Source of the DNA: Gautieria morchelliformis
Lineage: Eukaryota; Basidiomycota; Agaricomycetes; Gomphales; Gomphaceae
Reading direction: 5' to 3'
Length of the DNA stretch: 64,000 nucleotides
NCBI GenBank assembly: GCA_015179125.1
Contig: WHVA01000323.1
Location: 62,001-126,000, forward strand
Both the position numbers and the translations under genes were made by a program. Positions within the stretch are counted from its first letter, which is position 1. Each line of letters starts with the position of its first letter. Below are positions 21,158 to 31,431 of this stretch, in pieces. Below the pieces are notes generated by a model, which was given only the letters and a program-made list of their open reading frames with translations, was not told where the DNA came from and ran no database searches.

Positions 21158-21972
21158 ATGGCCTCACGCAAGCGTAAGCTATCAGACTCTCCCGACGACT
21201 CAGACCACGACAATATTGCTCCTCAGCCCTTCGCTCCTCGCACTCTCCCCCATTCGAAGCGGCGCCGTTTCGACTTAGCCCGCAACCTTTCGCGGTTGTC
21301 ATTGTTTGAGCAGGCGCAAGCTCATGCTCCCATCGTCGAAGAGCAGGCTGTGAAGACACCTCAGCCTCTCCCAACATCTGATCAAGATGTGGATATATCT
21401 CCGTGGTCACCCTCTCATCTGCAGGGTCAGTCGGCGGATGCGGTCATGGATACGGATGGGGATATGGCCGTCCAAGTTATCGCTCATCCGATCGTCGAAG
21501 AACCTCCCGAGCGTGCCATCGGCATACGTGAAGTACGCGAAGTTCGCATGCGCAATACCTCTTCATATGAGCCAGAGAAAGATCGTACGTTTCCCCTAAC
21601 GGCACGCCTTCACAATCACACGCTAGACTGATCGACCATGCGTAACCAGGCATCATCGTCACTAACCTCGATAGTTCCGACGACGAATCCGAGACTTCCC
21701 CGGAGACGTTTGCTGGCAACGACAACGTCTACTCGGTCTCACCTGCTTTCCTTTCGCGCATCAAAACTTCAACCCCTCTCTCAAAAACGCTACCTCCGAA
21801 ACCTGAATCAGACTCTCAAGCTTTGGTACTCTTCAAACCTTCACCTTGGTCTGCTAAAGACGCCCGCGAACTGGAGCTCATCTACCGTGCGCGCGACGCA
21901 GACAACTCTAGTAATGATGAAGCCAAACCCCAGATTGAGACGCCAGATGCTGATGCGATGGAAATCGAGTAG
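21158..21972 (+). CDS. Hypothetical basic/acidic protein, probably nuclear
   Basis: I do not recognise this protein. It has two exons: MASRKRKLSDSPDDSDHDN to SYEPEKD, an intron (about 21584-21649), and IIVTNLDSSDDESETSPETF to DAKPQIETPDADAMEIE-like acidic C terminus ending at TAG 21970-21972. A nuclear-localisation-like cluster KRKLSD and HSKRRRF is near the N terminus, then a leucine-rich segment NLSRLSLFEQAQ. A second conserved-looking block is SVSPAFLSRIKTSTPL with LFKPSPWSAKDARELELIYR. The start at 21158 was preferred over an in-frame Met at 21119 because the basic cluster follows directly. The composition suggests a small regulatory or chromatin-associated factor, but no domain is identified. 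Confidence 0.65.
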
Positions 21973-22316
21973 TTGTGCTGGCCTCGCCAGTTTTCCAGCT
22001 TTACTCACGAATGGTTTATTATTGTTACATATGTCTCCATCAAACGTCGCTTGTCTCTGAATCTTCCTGCTGATAGACAGACAGATCCAGGCTTCCAAAG
22101 TATTATTAATACAGGATGATATTTCATTTCGATACTTCCATGTATACAATCTGGAAAGCGGGAGAACAAAGTGACCGGAGATACGACAGCTAGCTAGGAT
22201 AACGATGACATACAAACACGAAAACCAGAATTAGTGATTGATGCATAACACCGAGAGAAGCATAGGGGGCTGGGAGCAAATAATGCATAAGACAATATCC
22301 CAAACGAAGAGTGTCA
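21973..22316. other. Convergent 3' region
   Basis: The 344 bp between the stop codons of the hypothetical gene and HAP2 are AT-rich and hold the two 3' UTRs; no further feature is seen. Confidence 0.5.
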
Positions 22317-23420
22317 TTACTGCAATCCAGCTCGGGATGTTGGAGGTCCTGAGCTTAGATCTGAGTATTGCACATGTGTTGATTGAGGACGCGAGGGATA
22401 ACTGCCTGAGCTATCGCGTCCGGTAGATGCCGCACCGGATGTTACGTTCGTAAAGGGGCGGAACTGGCTTGCAGACCCTTCACCATTGCCAGGTAGTGGA
22501 GGCTCATGGCCGCGGGTCGTGTCTAAGGCCGACGCTGCTGCCGATTCAGAAGCCTTTAACGCTTTGCGTTCCTCGGCAGAAGGATTAGGGTTTGGATGGA
22601 AAGAAGAAGGGTCGGATGATTCTGCCGCCTTCTGCTGGGCTGCGATTTCTTCTGCCGTAAGAAATCGCCCGCCTGGACCGCGGGGACGGCGCATGGCGTG
22701 CTTGTGGCGGGACTCGTGTAGGTACGGCTATTGGAAGAGTAAATAATGCGTCCGTACATATTACATGACGAACCCCTACCTTGCGCTGCCTAGATAAGCG
22801 ATGAAGCTCCTCCAACCTCGCCCTCGCGACCCGTCTCTTTAAGATGCGATTATACTGCTTTGCGTTGACATACAAAGGTTCTTCATCCATTGGTGCATCC
22901 TCATCGCCCGTGATCACGGCACGTCCTTCTCGGTCGTGAGTCTCTGAAATCGAGCTATCTGCGTCTACGGGGGTGCCGTTGGGATAATCATCTACATCGT
23001 CTTCGGCAGACGTGTGAGAGGGACCAGGCGTGTTGTCGCCTTGATCAGGTACTGAGTGGGGCACCGGGAAGGATCGGCGCTGTAAATGAGGGTGTGGGTG
23101 TACTCGAGTCTCCGGAAGATAGCGTTGATGTGGTTGCTGAGGAAATGTTAGATGGCTACGTGGGTACGTAGGCTGATGTTCCTCCAGCTGAATTTGAGAT
23201 GATTGAGGAGCGCCGGGCTGGCTGTTACGCGTGACTGTGGTTGAGTGCTGACCTGAAGTGAAGGTACAAGAAGCGTGAGTTTGACGTCGGGTGAGACGAT
23301 GGCCGACGAAAAGAACGGGGAAGACTTGCCTGTGAGAAGGAAGTTGGGCTGACCCTGAAGATGGTACTGCCGGGATAAGGGCGGGGACCACAATTGGTTT
23401 CGATCGAGCGAGTTGTCCAT
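22317..23420 (-). CDS. HAP2: CCAAT-binding factor subunit HAP2 / NF-YA
   Basis: NF-YA is the sequence-specific subunit of the CCAAT-binding complex with HAP3 and HAP5 in the nucleus. The conserved core is complete: the subunit-association helix EEPLYVNAKQYNRILKRR and VARARLEELHRLSRQRK, an intron (about 22720-22785), and the DNA-binding part YLHESRHKHAMRRPRGPGG with RFLTAEEIAAQQ. The N-terminal half is glutamine/proline/histidine-rich (LTFPQQPHQRYLP) and carries an acidic stretch, and the C-terminal half is serine-rich. The start at 23420 (MDNSLDRNQLWSPPL) joins the long second exon through an intron from GTCAGCCC to TTCAG near 23268-23355; a later or earlier start cannot be excluded. The 3' end of the AlkB gene lies only 123 bp upstream on the same strand. 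Confidence 0.92.
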
Positions 23421-23543
23421 GAGACGTGAGTTCAGATCACACGGCCAGCGGAGTCCTTGATTTCCATCACGTGACCTTAGCTCGCAGCGCAGCATGATTA
23501 CAGTACTTAATATTTTACATGTAATGAATGTATAAAGTATATC

Positions 23544-26500
23544 TTATCTCTGAGCAGACAGGTCCTGCTGGCAGTGGATATACCGAGCGGTGGCGGCAAT
23601 TCGAAAGCCCCAAGGGTGCACGGCATGCTGCATCGTGTCAGGTCAGCACATCTAAACATTAGGACGACGTTGCCTACTTGATAGTATTCCTGTATATCAG
23701 CGCCTTCCATGATGAGAACGTCCCCATGTTGCAATGTCAAGCTAAGGACGACCGGCGGAGACTTGCGAAGAATGCCGTCCGACGATTCTTCAGGACGCCA
23801 TTTACTCGGAATGGGGCGGAATCGCATTGTGGCTGTTGCACCAAGACTCAATGAAGCGATCGTAGGTCCAAGATTCTTCTCTCCGTCGCTGTGGACTGTG
23901 GCATGTTTTCAGTAAGTGCATACGGACTGTCTCTCACATACACTCCATCTTTTGCTCAGCCATGTATGCCGCCGATAGAACTTCATTGAACGCAGGGTCT
24001 TCCCCTAAAACGAGAGACGCATGCCCACGAATTGTCTCCAATGCTTGACGGACGGACGGGTATGTGTCGAGCGGTACTGAAGATCCGGTTGACAACGGAA
24101 TGGTCAATAGAATGTCTCTACGATACATACCTGTATTGTTTGTGCCTCCAACGTACTGCAGAAATGAAAGGCGGCTTGTATTCAGCGATAGTCATGACGG
24201 GGAAAAGCGCATTACCTCATACGGTTCACCAGCTGAATGCTACTAGGTCAGTCTTGCAAAGAGGAATCCGAGTACTACTCACAATTCTGGGAGAAATAGT
24301 GCGATAGCATCCTTCCCTTCACTGGTGGAATGGTAAATTCGATACGTCAGTAGACGTGATGGGCACATACACTTATGCTTAATGTACCATGAGTAAAACT
24401 GCTCTGGAAGTTGAATGAAAAACGTACGTTTCTCATGCTATATCTTCTAAAGAACCCTGGTTGCCGAGCATCCACTTGGTATTTATGCCAGACACTGTTC
24501 GCGATAGATTGTGCTCTCTCGTCTGCTTGAACAAGGTGGATAGTGCCACTTTGACGTACATTAGGTATCTCATACATAGCTCAAGAGTTGAATCGCACGA
24601 ACCGATTCCGCGGTAGTCGAAAAGACTGACATCTCATCGTGCGATCGGAACCGTTGCAAAGCTTACGAGCTTCCCTCCTAATTCCCGCAGTTGGTAGGAT
24701 TTGGATCATAGCTCTACCAGCAAGGAACAAACGGGTCCGAGGCTGCTGAATTATGGACTTAACCTTAAATATACGCTAGACTCATCTTTAGCAAAGAAAA
24801 CGAGGAAATGGCGTTTATCCCTCTCACATGGCATGTATTGCATTCCCAGTGGGTCCAATGCTCCCTACAGCATGCCTGAGACAATAGCCAAGTGGATAGC
24901 TGTTGTGTTCGTACCTGCATGATAGTCTGCCACAATTGTCACACCACCAACCTTTCCAAAAGTGCCGAAACGTTGTAATCTGATGACGTTCCTTACCTCC
25001 GGATTCCATTGGCTGCACCGGTAATTTAGGGCGAATTTGGAAGGCTCTGCCATGGAGTTCACGTGCGTCTTTCCTTGGAGTAACAAAATCAGGATGATAG
25101 CCGCTGAGTCCCAGAGATGCGGGAGCACTATCAACTCGACGGAAAAACGAACTACAATCCGAGTGAGTACAAACCCAACCAAAGTTGTAAATTGCACGGC
25201 TGGGCTTATGACAGGTCTGACAATCTCTGGGAGATATACGGTCTGTATCTGAATCTGGGGAGTCGTCCAGCTGTCTGTGAGATGATTAGTGTCACACAGA
25301 AATGAGGATAGTTAGCGAAACGTGCAAATCTGGACGGATCCACCAAGGCCTTCCTTGAGAATGGATCCATTGAAACATAAACTTCCATCTCACGAAGTAT
25401 CCCCTTGGGCTTTCCGAGGAAGGCTCAGGCTCCTCTGTACAAGGTTAGATCTGCCGAACAGCATGTGCAGCTTAGTACATACGACATACCCCATGCATGG
25501 GTAATCACATAATACCCCAGTACCACATAACTACGATCCTCGAGATTATAGGGGAAAAGCTGATATCCATTACCCGCTATAAGCACAATCGGCTGTCCGG
25601 CCATCCACGAATTGATCAGCGCATTGCACGATGCGCTGCGAACTGTCTGATCGTCAACTAGAGCCGTCTGTTTTGTCTGCTTGTTTATCGCGGAACTGCC
25701 GCCTCTAACACGTACAATAAATGAAGAGAGAAGATGAAAACGAAAAGAAGACCCACCCATGAGAAATAATGCATCTCCCGCCTGCGTGCCATAAATCTTG
25801 TCTATATATATATATATGGCATAAACTCCACAACAGTTTCACGAAAAGACAGCCTGACATACACTGCAGGGTGCCCATCAAGCAGATAACCTCGGGCCCT
25901 TTTTTTCTGAGAGTAGACCCCACCCTGGTAAGAACGAAAATAGTTCAGTGACTCACATAGCTCTTGTCGTGTCTGCATTTCTCATTATTAAATGAATGTG
26001 GGATGACGTGATGCATAATCACCTCTGCCCACACTGGGGGCGCCACTGGCAAGTGGGGCTTATGCACTGCATTATAGACCATTGTCGCCCGGGGAGGCTC
26101 CGGGGGGAAATCTGGTAGTACCAGCGGGGGGGGCTGTTCTATTGAGAGCTGGGGCTCCTGCGTACGTGACCATATATGCGGATCCGCGCTACCAGGTGGC
26201 CTCGCATCATCTTGTGGACTAAGCTGATCGTATCCTTGACGCCATGATGGTTCATTGTTGATTTTATCACAAATGATGGTGTGATATTCCAGTGTCAGCG
26301 ATGGATGGTTGCTTGAAGGTGGCAAAGCTCCGGGAGTATACCCATTACCACGCATACACGACTCAAGAGCATCCCCATCGTCCATATCTTCTGACGAGGA
26401 CGATGACCCACACCGTGAAGAGGCCGTACGATGGGACTCCAAGGCAGACCCTGAGGTGTTCAACACAAGACTCGAGTGGCACAGTGAATTTTCGGAGTGA

Positions 26501-28223
26501 ACCATAGGTGGTGATATGAGACCATTTGTGCTTTCCATGGTGCTTCCGTGAAAAATCGAGTCACCGGCGTAGTCTAGCTCAGACGGTATACGTGGTGGCA
26601 AGGACGCAACACGAGTGGCACCAGAACCCACCAGTTCCGGTGTAGATGGCGATCCAAGAATTGAGGAGTGAGTACGCGTCGGTGAACGGTCACCCCGAGG
26701 AGTCCTTCTCGCCACAAGAATCGTATCGGAGTTCACCAGTTCTGGTGTGGACGGCGATTCGAGGATTGAGGAGCGGGAGCTTTGCAGCGAAATTGTCAAA
26801 GCGTGACCCATTGTCCTTGTCACAATAGCGGTTTCAGAATCCATCAGATCTGCCGTGCACGGCGATTCGGAGATGTAGGAGTTGGAACTTCGCGGCACGA
26901 TTGTCAAAGGGTCGCCCGGCGGAGGAGTCAAGGCGTTATCCAAAGCCTTTCCTGGCAGTCCCTTGATGTTGTTCGAAACAGCTTGCGTAGCATCAATGTT
27001 GCGGAATGCCTCTGGCTCAGAAGGTCCTTGCGGCGCTGGAATCATCGCAATTGCCGGAATCTTCAAGAAAGACAGCTGACACGTTCGACGCTTTTTTAAT
27101 GGTGGCTCCACATCAGTACAGTCGAGATTCGAGGCTGGAACAGGCCCAGCAGCGTGGGATTGATTTGTCCGCTTGCGGGATGGCGCTTCGAGCTCCTCTT
27201 GACGACGCTGGCCTTTTGGCCAAGTTCGAGGCACCCTACTTTTCTTGGGCATCTTTTCCAATCTCTGTTCCGCCTGATGAGACGCTCCTTGCCTTTCCTT
27301 GTTCCGTTCTATGCTTGTCTTCGAGTTCTCAAGTGAAAGGTTCGGCATCGCACGACGCACATCTCTGGTTTGTGTTTGTGGGGGGCTCGGATCCCTATAA
27401 CTTGAAGTCTTCCGTCTCAAGTGTAGCCGAACAGTCCTTTTCTCTCTCAAGCGAGCCGGCGCCGCAGAAAGAGTTCTCAATTTGGGTGGGCGTCCACGAC
27501 CACGGGTCAGAGGATCATCTTCTATCGCGCAAAGAATATTGGCCATTGGCACTTCAGCGTTATCATGTATAACACATACCCGGATGTTCTAGCATGATTT
27601 GGTCGTCATCTGGAAGGTCAGAGAGGGGACTGTCAGACCTTGGGTATCCTGGAATATGGAGGCCGGAAGGGATGTGTATCTGGGTCCCATAGACCACTGT
27701 TTCGAACTTTGGCGCGTCGAAGCCATGATGCTCAACGTATCCGTCAGTCTCTTCCATTGGCGGGTTCTTCACCGTGGTCCCATAGGGCACATGGTTGTTA
27801 CCTCGAAAGTGGGGAGACGGTAACTCCGAGATGGTAGCAAGGTTACAAGCTGCCCTGCATTTATTGATCGTTCGGAGTGCCTTCCTGTAATTGCCGTGGT
27901 ACGCAAGCTTCGCTGTCTCAAAGAAAACGCGAATGTTCTCTGACTCAGATACGGAACGACATGCCCGTTTATTACAAGTCACTGGCCCGCTGAGCGAGAC
28001 ATGAACCCAATGCTTGAACCACTCCATCTGGCAAAATGTTTGACGGGTGAGCTAAGCTGTTGTTAATAGGAAAACACACGTGGTCGTCATTTGACCGCAT
28101 GATAGCAATGCAATGTTGCAGCCATGAGTTGCCCGGATACCCTTTTTGAATGAGGTCGTGATAGCCCTCTTGCTCCAGAAATCGATGCACATCGTACCAG
28201 CCCTCTGGGGGAGACGAAACCAT
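23544..28223 (-). CDS. Large AlkB-type 2OG-Fe(II) dioxygenase with AT-hook and Cys-rich fingers
   Basis: AlkB enzymes oxidatively remove alkyl groups from nucleic acids using Fe(II) and 2-oxoglutarate. The C-terminal catalytic domain shows the iron ligands EFHSDGEKNLGPTIASLSLG (H-x-D), the central MRFRPIPSKW and LTLQHGDVLIMEGADIQEYY, and HAVHPWGFRIAATARYIHC with the distal His and the two 2OG-binding Arg. Upstream are Cys-rich segments that look zinc-binding: CQTCHKPSRAIYNFGWVCTH and HFWKGWWCDNCGRLSCREHW followed by WECNTCH. The middle carries ALINSWMAGQPIVLIAGNGY. A long disordered region contains an AT-hook, RGRGRPPKL, near 27500. The N terminus is MVSSPPEGWYDVHRFLEQEG. The exons join in frame through introns near 28027-28075, 27540-27600, 25940-25965 and several between 23590 and 25740, giving well over 1000 residues. 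That all parts are one gene is inference from splicing and strand; two genes split near 25.9 kb is the alternative. Confidence 0.72.
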
Positions 28224-28863
28224 CTGCCGCGGCCACACCTGCACCTCCCTGGGGGGTGGTAGCTCACAGCAGAAAGGCGAGCAGTTAAAAATTTAGCTGA
28301 GACAAGCCTAGCGTTATTATTACTATACTGTATATAGTTGGTATACCTCGGACATGAGGATGGGCGTCTAAAATATTCTCGATCGACTACAAATATTTAT
28401 CAGACAACGCGGCACCTCAGAAATATGATTTTACCTCTTGCCTTATCACTCAGCAGTTTAGCTACAAAATGAACTACTTTTTAAGATTTGAACTCCGCAG
28501 AATTTAAATCCATCAAGATGTCAGATCGTAATACAGTGGTTCAGTGTCACAAGCACAATTTCTGATTTTTTGGTTTTATAATCTTGTTAAAGGGTCTATA
28601 GCTTCAATTCTAGCCACTGAGATCGACACCAGGTATAGTGTAGCTACTAGGGGGTTGTGTGTTCAAACACTTATGCAGGCGGTAGACAACATTACACGCC
28701 ACATATAAGGAGTTTCCTTGCGATATGCGAGGGTATTAGCACTACACCATGTCCCCATGCATGTAGTACTATGTATCAGGACCTTGTCTCCGCGTGTAGT
28801 ACTCCAGCAAATATTACATTTCACGCTGCATCTAAGTTGCATCTCTCTTTGTCACGAGCACCG
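28224..28863. other. Intergenic region, AT-rich
   Basis: This 640 bp stretch separates the start of the AlkB gene from the 3' end of ATP16. It is AT-rich with short palindromic strings such as GTAGTACTA repeated near 28765 and 28795. No gene or convincing tRNA is seen. Confidence 0.5.
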
Positions 28864-29522
28864 CTACTTGCTCACAACAGCATGCTGCAATGCCTCATAA
28901 ACCTCCATCTCAATGCGCGCCTCAATCTTGTCCTCTTCCGAGCCGTTACCAGCGGCAACCTTCTGTGCTTCTGCCAAGTTTGCACGGATAGCCTGACGCA
29001 AGCGATTTAAGTCAGGCAGATTCCTCAGATATAGAAATGAGCAGCAAATGACCTCCGGGGAGAAATCTTCCAAGGGTGCCCCTTCAACCGCATTAACCGT
29101 CAACTTATTGTTAGGATGAACAGTTGCAAACCCGCCGCTAACTGTCAAGAAAGCTAAGGGTCAAAAAACAAGGCAAGCAACTTCTGCATACCAAACCATT
29201 TTTTGGCATTGCTGCCCGATTCTATGACTTCTAGAACGCCCGGTCGAAGGGGCTCAATGGATGGTACATGGTTGGCAAGAATACCCATATCGCCCGTTGC
29301 TGCCGAGATGTTTACTTGGACTACATCGGCGGAGTCGAACAGCGACTGAACGTGCAATGTCAGCCCATGGGTGTACACGGTGGAAACCAGCCAGAGGGCC
29401 GTCACCTGATGAGGTAGCACCATGGAGAATTTGATTTTATCAGTCGCTTCGGCATAACCACGACGTCCTAGAGGCAGTCTTATTGCTGCACGTCGAGTCG
29501 CAGTGCTTGCAAGTCGGAACAT
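28864..29522 (-). CDS. ATP16: Mitochondrial ATP synthase subunit delta
   Basis: The delta subunit belongs to the F1 central stalk and couples rotation to catalysis (homologous to bacterial epsilon). The protein starts MFRLASTATRRAAIRLPLGR with RGYAEATDKIKFSMVLPHQ, a typical mitochondrial targeting peptide and mature N terminus. The beta-sandwich follows: SLFDSADVVQVNISAATGDM, GILANHVPSIEPLRPGVLEV and SGGFATVHPNNKLTVNAVEG. The C-terminal helices read AIRANLAEAQKVAAG and IEARIEMEVYEALQHAVVSK before TAG at 28864-28866. Three introns are visible (after VLPHQ, after AKKWF and after LEDFSPE). The start at 29522 is supported by the targeting peptide; an upstream in-frame Met would overlap the short shared promoter with ATG6. 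Confidence 0.94.
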
Positions 29523-29602
29523 GGTATACGTGCGGAAACGGTAGCTTATGGTGTACGCCCACACGTACACACACCTTCCATACTCGTCCTCCCATACCCG
29601 TC
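29523..29602. promoter_or_regulatory. Compact bidirectional promoter ATP16/ATG6
   Basis: Only 80 bp separate the two divergent start codons, so promoters and 5' leaders must overlap or lie partly inside coding sequence. The segment is CA-rich (ACGCCCACACGTACACACAC), without a clear TATA box. Confidence 0.6.
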
Positions 29603-31292
29603 ATGAACTCAACAGCCTGTACTCAGTGCAAGCAGCCTTTGTCTTTGGATTCGTCCCTGGTCGATCTTGCTCCATCTGCCTATGATCTGATTGCAGGATC
29701 TCTACCCCCTTCTCCTCATCAAATACACGCTACCGACGATGAGAAGTTGGCCCAACTTCCAGGCCCTAGCACCGCCAAAATGGCGTGGCAACACTCTGCT
29801 CAGCCTGCATCCAGCATTCTCTCTTCCCGTGCTCAAGAAAAACAACGCGTTCCAGGCATTCCCATTCCTGGCGAATCTTTCGTGTTACTGCAGGATAGTG
29901 CCGTCCACAACATACCATCACCACCTGACATACCATTGTCCAGCCAGCGGAGGCTGTCATTTACCTCTCGGAATCGCAGCACCCTGAATTCGGGAACCCC
30001 CACTAAACGTAGCTCCTCGTCAGATCTACGACAGCCACCGACGCCTACACCAGCACCACCCAGCCCTTCACCCCTGTCACATCATCTAGAGTCGACAGCC
30101 CGCCTTTTCAAGCTATTATCCAGTCGCACTGATCTTGACCACCCCCTCTGTGCCGAGTGCACTCATCTTTTAATTGCCACTCTTAGCAAGCAGCTCGAGG
30201 AGACAAAGAAGGAGCGTGACGGATATATTGCATTCGAGAAAGAGATTAGGAAAGAGAAGGAACGTGAAAGAAATGCTTCCAGCCCGGACGCCATTGAGCG
30301 GAAAATTCTAAGGTTAAAAGAAGACGAGAGAACCGCTGTGGAGGAGCTCAAGACCGCAGAGTCGGAACGGGAGAGGTTGAACAGTGAGATACAGGCCCTA
30401 GAACGTGATGAAAGCGAGCTGCGGGAGGAGGAGGCCGAGTCAGTGTTTCTGTATATGTATATGAATCGGCACTCATCAGGAAATCTAGATTCTGGCGGAT
30501 GCACAACGCAAATTTATTGTCGTCTGCAGAGCAGACTGCGCAACTACGTTCGTTGAGAGCGGCATACGCGGCTGATTCCCAGACTTTGGAGAAGCTGGAA
30601 CGAACAAACGTGTATTACGACACGTTCTGTATAGGCAACGTTGGAGTTTTTGGAACTATTAACGGTCTTCGTCTTGGCAGAGCTGGTGGTGTTGCGGTGT
30701 GGCATCACATGTTAATGTCATATTTTCACTTCTGATATTTTGGTTCTGTAGGTTGAATGGTCGGAGATAAATGCAGCATGGGGCCAATGCACCCTACTGC
30801 TGTATACACTTGCTAGGAAGCTGGATGTAACATTTGAGAAGTACTGTAATCTCTTGTTGCTTTTTGCTCTCTAATAGATTACATAGCTATCGACCTGTTC
30901 CAATGGGTTCTTTTTCGCGTATGGAGAAGATATCAGGCAGTGACAAGGCCACGTACGAGCTGCATGGTTCTGGTGATCTACACATCGGGCGAATCCTGCA
31001 CAATCGTCGTTTTGATTTCGGAATGGTGGCCTACTTAGATTGCTTGCGACAACTTATTGAGCATGCTAAGACACAGTATTCGAGTGCAGACTTCCCACAT
31101 CCGTCAGTGCTAAAGTTCATCTCGTTGAAATATACTGATAGTCATGACACCAGCATTGTTAAGGACAAGATTGGCGATGTTTCGATTAAACTACAGTTCA
31201 GCCAAGAAGAGAGCTGGACTAGAGCACTGCGCCATGTCTTGCTCGCCCTGAAGCTACTTCTGAAGTTGGTCACCAACACGAATCCTGGATGA
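29603..31292 (+). CDS. ATG6: Autophagy protein Beclin 1 / ATG6
   Basis: ATG6 is a subunit of the class III PI3-kinase complexes that mark autophagosome and endosome membranes. The N terminus has the CxxC motif [18 protein letters not shown], followed by a long serine/proline-rich linker. A coiled coil spans about 30170-30440 ([40 protein letters not shown]). The conserved domain begins [11 protein letters not shown] and contains the diagnostic [40 protein letters not shown] and [14 protein letters not shown], ending near the membrane-binding tip with [16 protein letters not shown]. Introns are at 30437-30487, near 30700-30752 and a short 37 bp one at 30840-30876. The 3' end converges on GSH1 with 139 bp between stop codons. 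Confidence 0.94.
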
Positions 31293-31431
31293 CTTAACTT
31301 GGGCGTCAAGATAGTCTATATTCCTGATAACAGCCGAACGATAACAACATCAAAAGGCGGTAAAGTTTACGTCAATGTTCGTTCATCTATAAATGGTGGA
31401 ACCACCCCCACACGGCCCAAGTTGCCGAGCA

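Noticed and set aside
23544..28223. TET/JBP-type dioxygenase
   Set aside because: The HSD, HAVHP and RIAATAR motifs fit AlkB; the TET/JBP signature is absent.
28600..28700. tRNA-like string with TTCAAAC
   Set aside because: No matching A box, acceptor stem or cloverleaf could be drawn.
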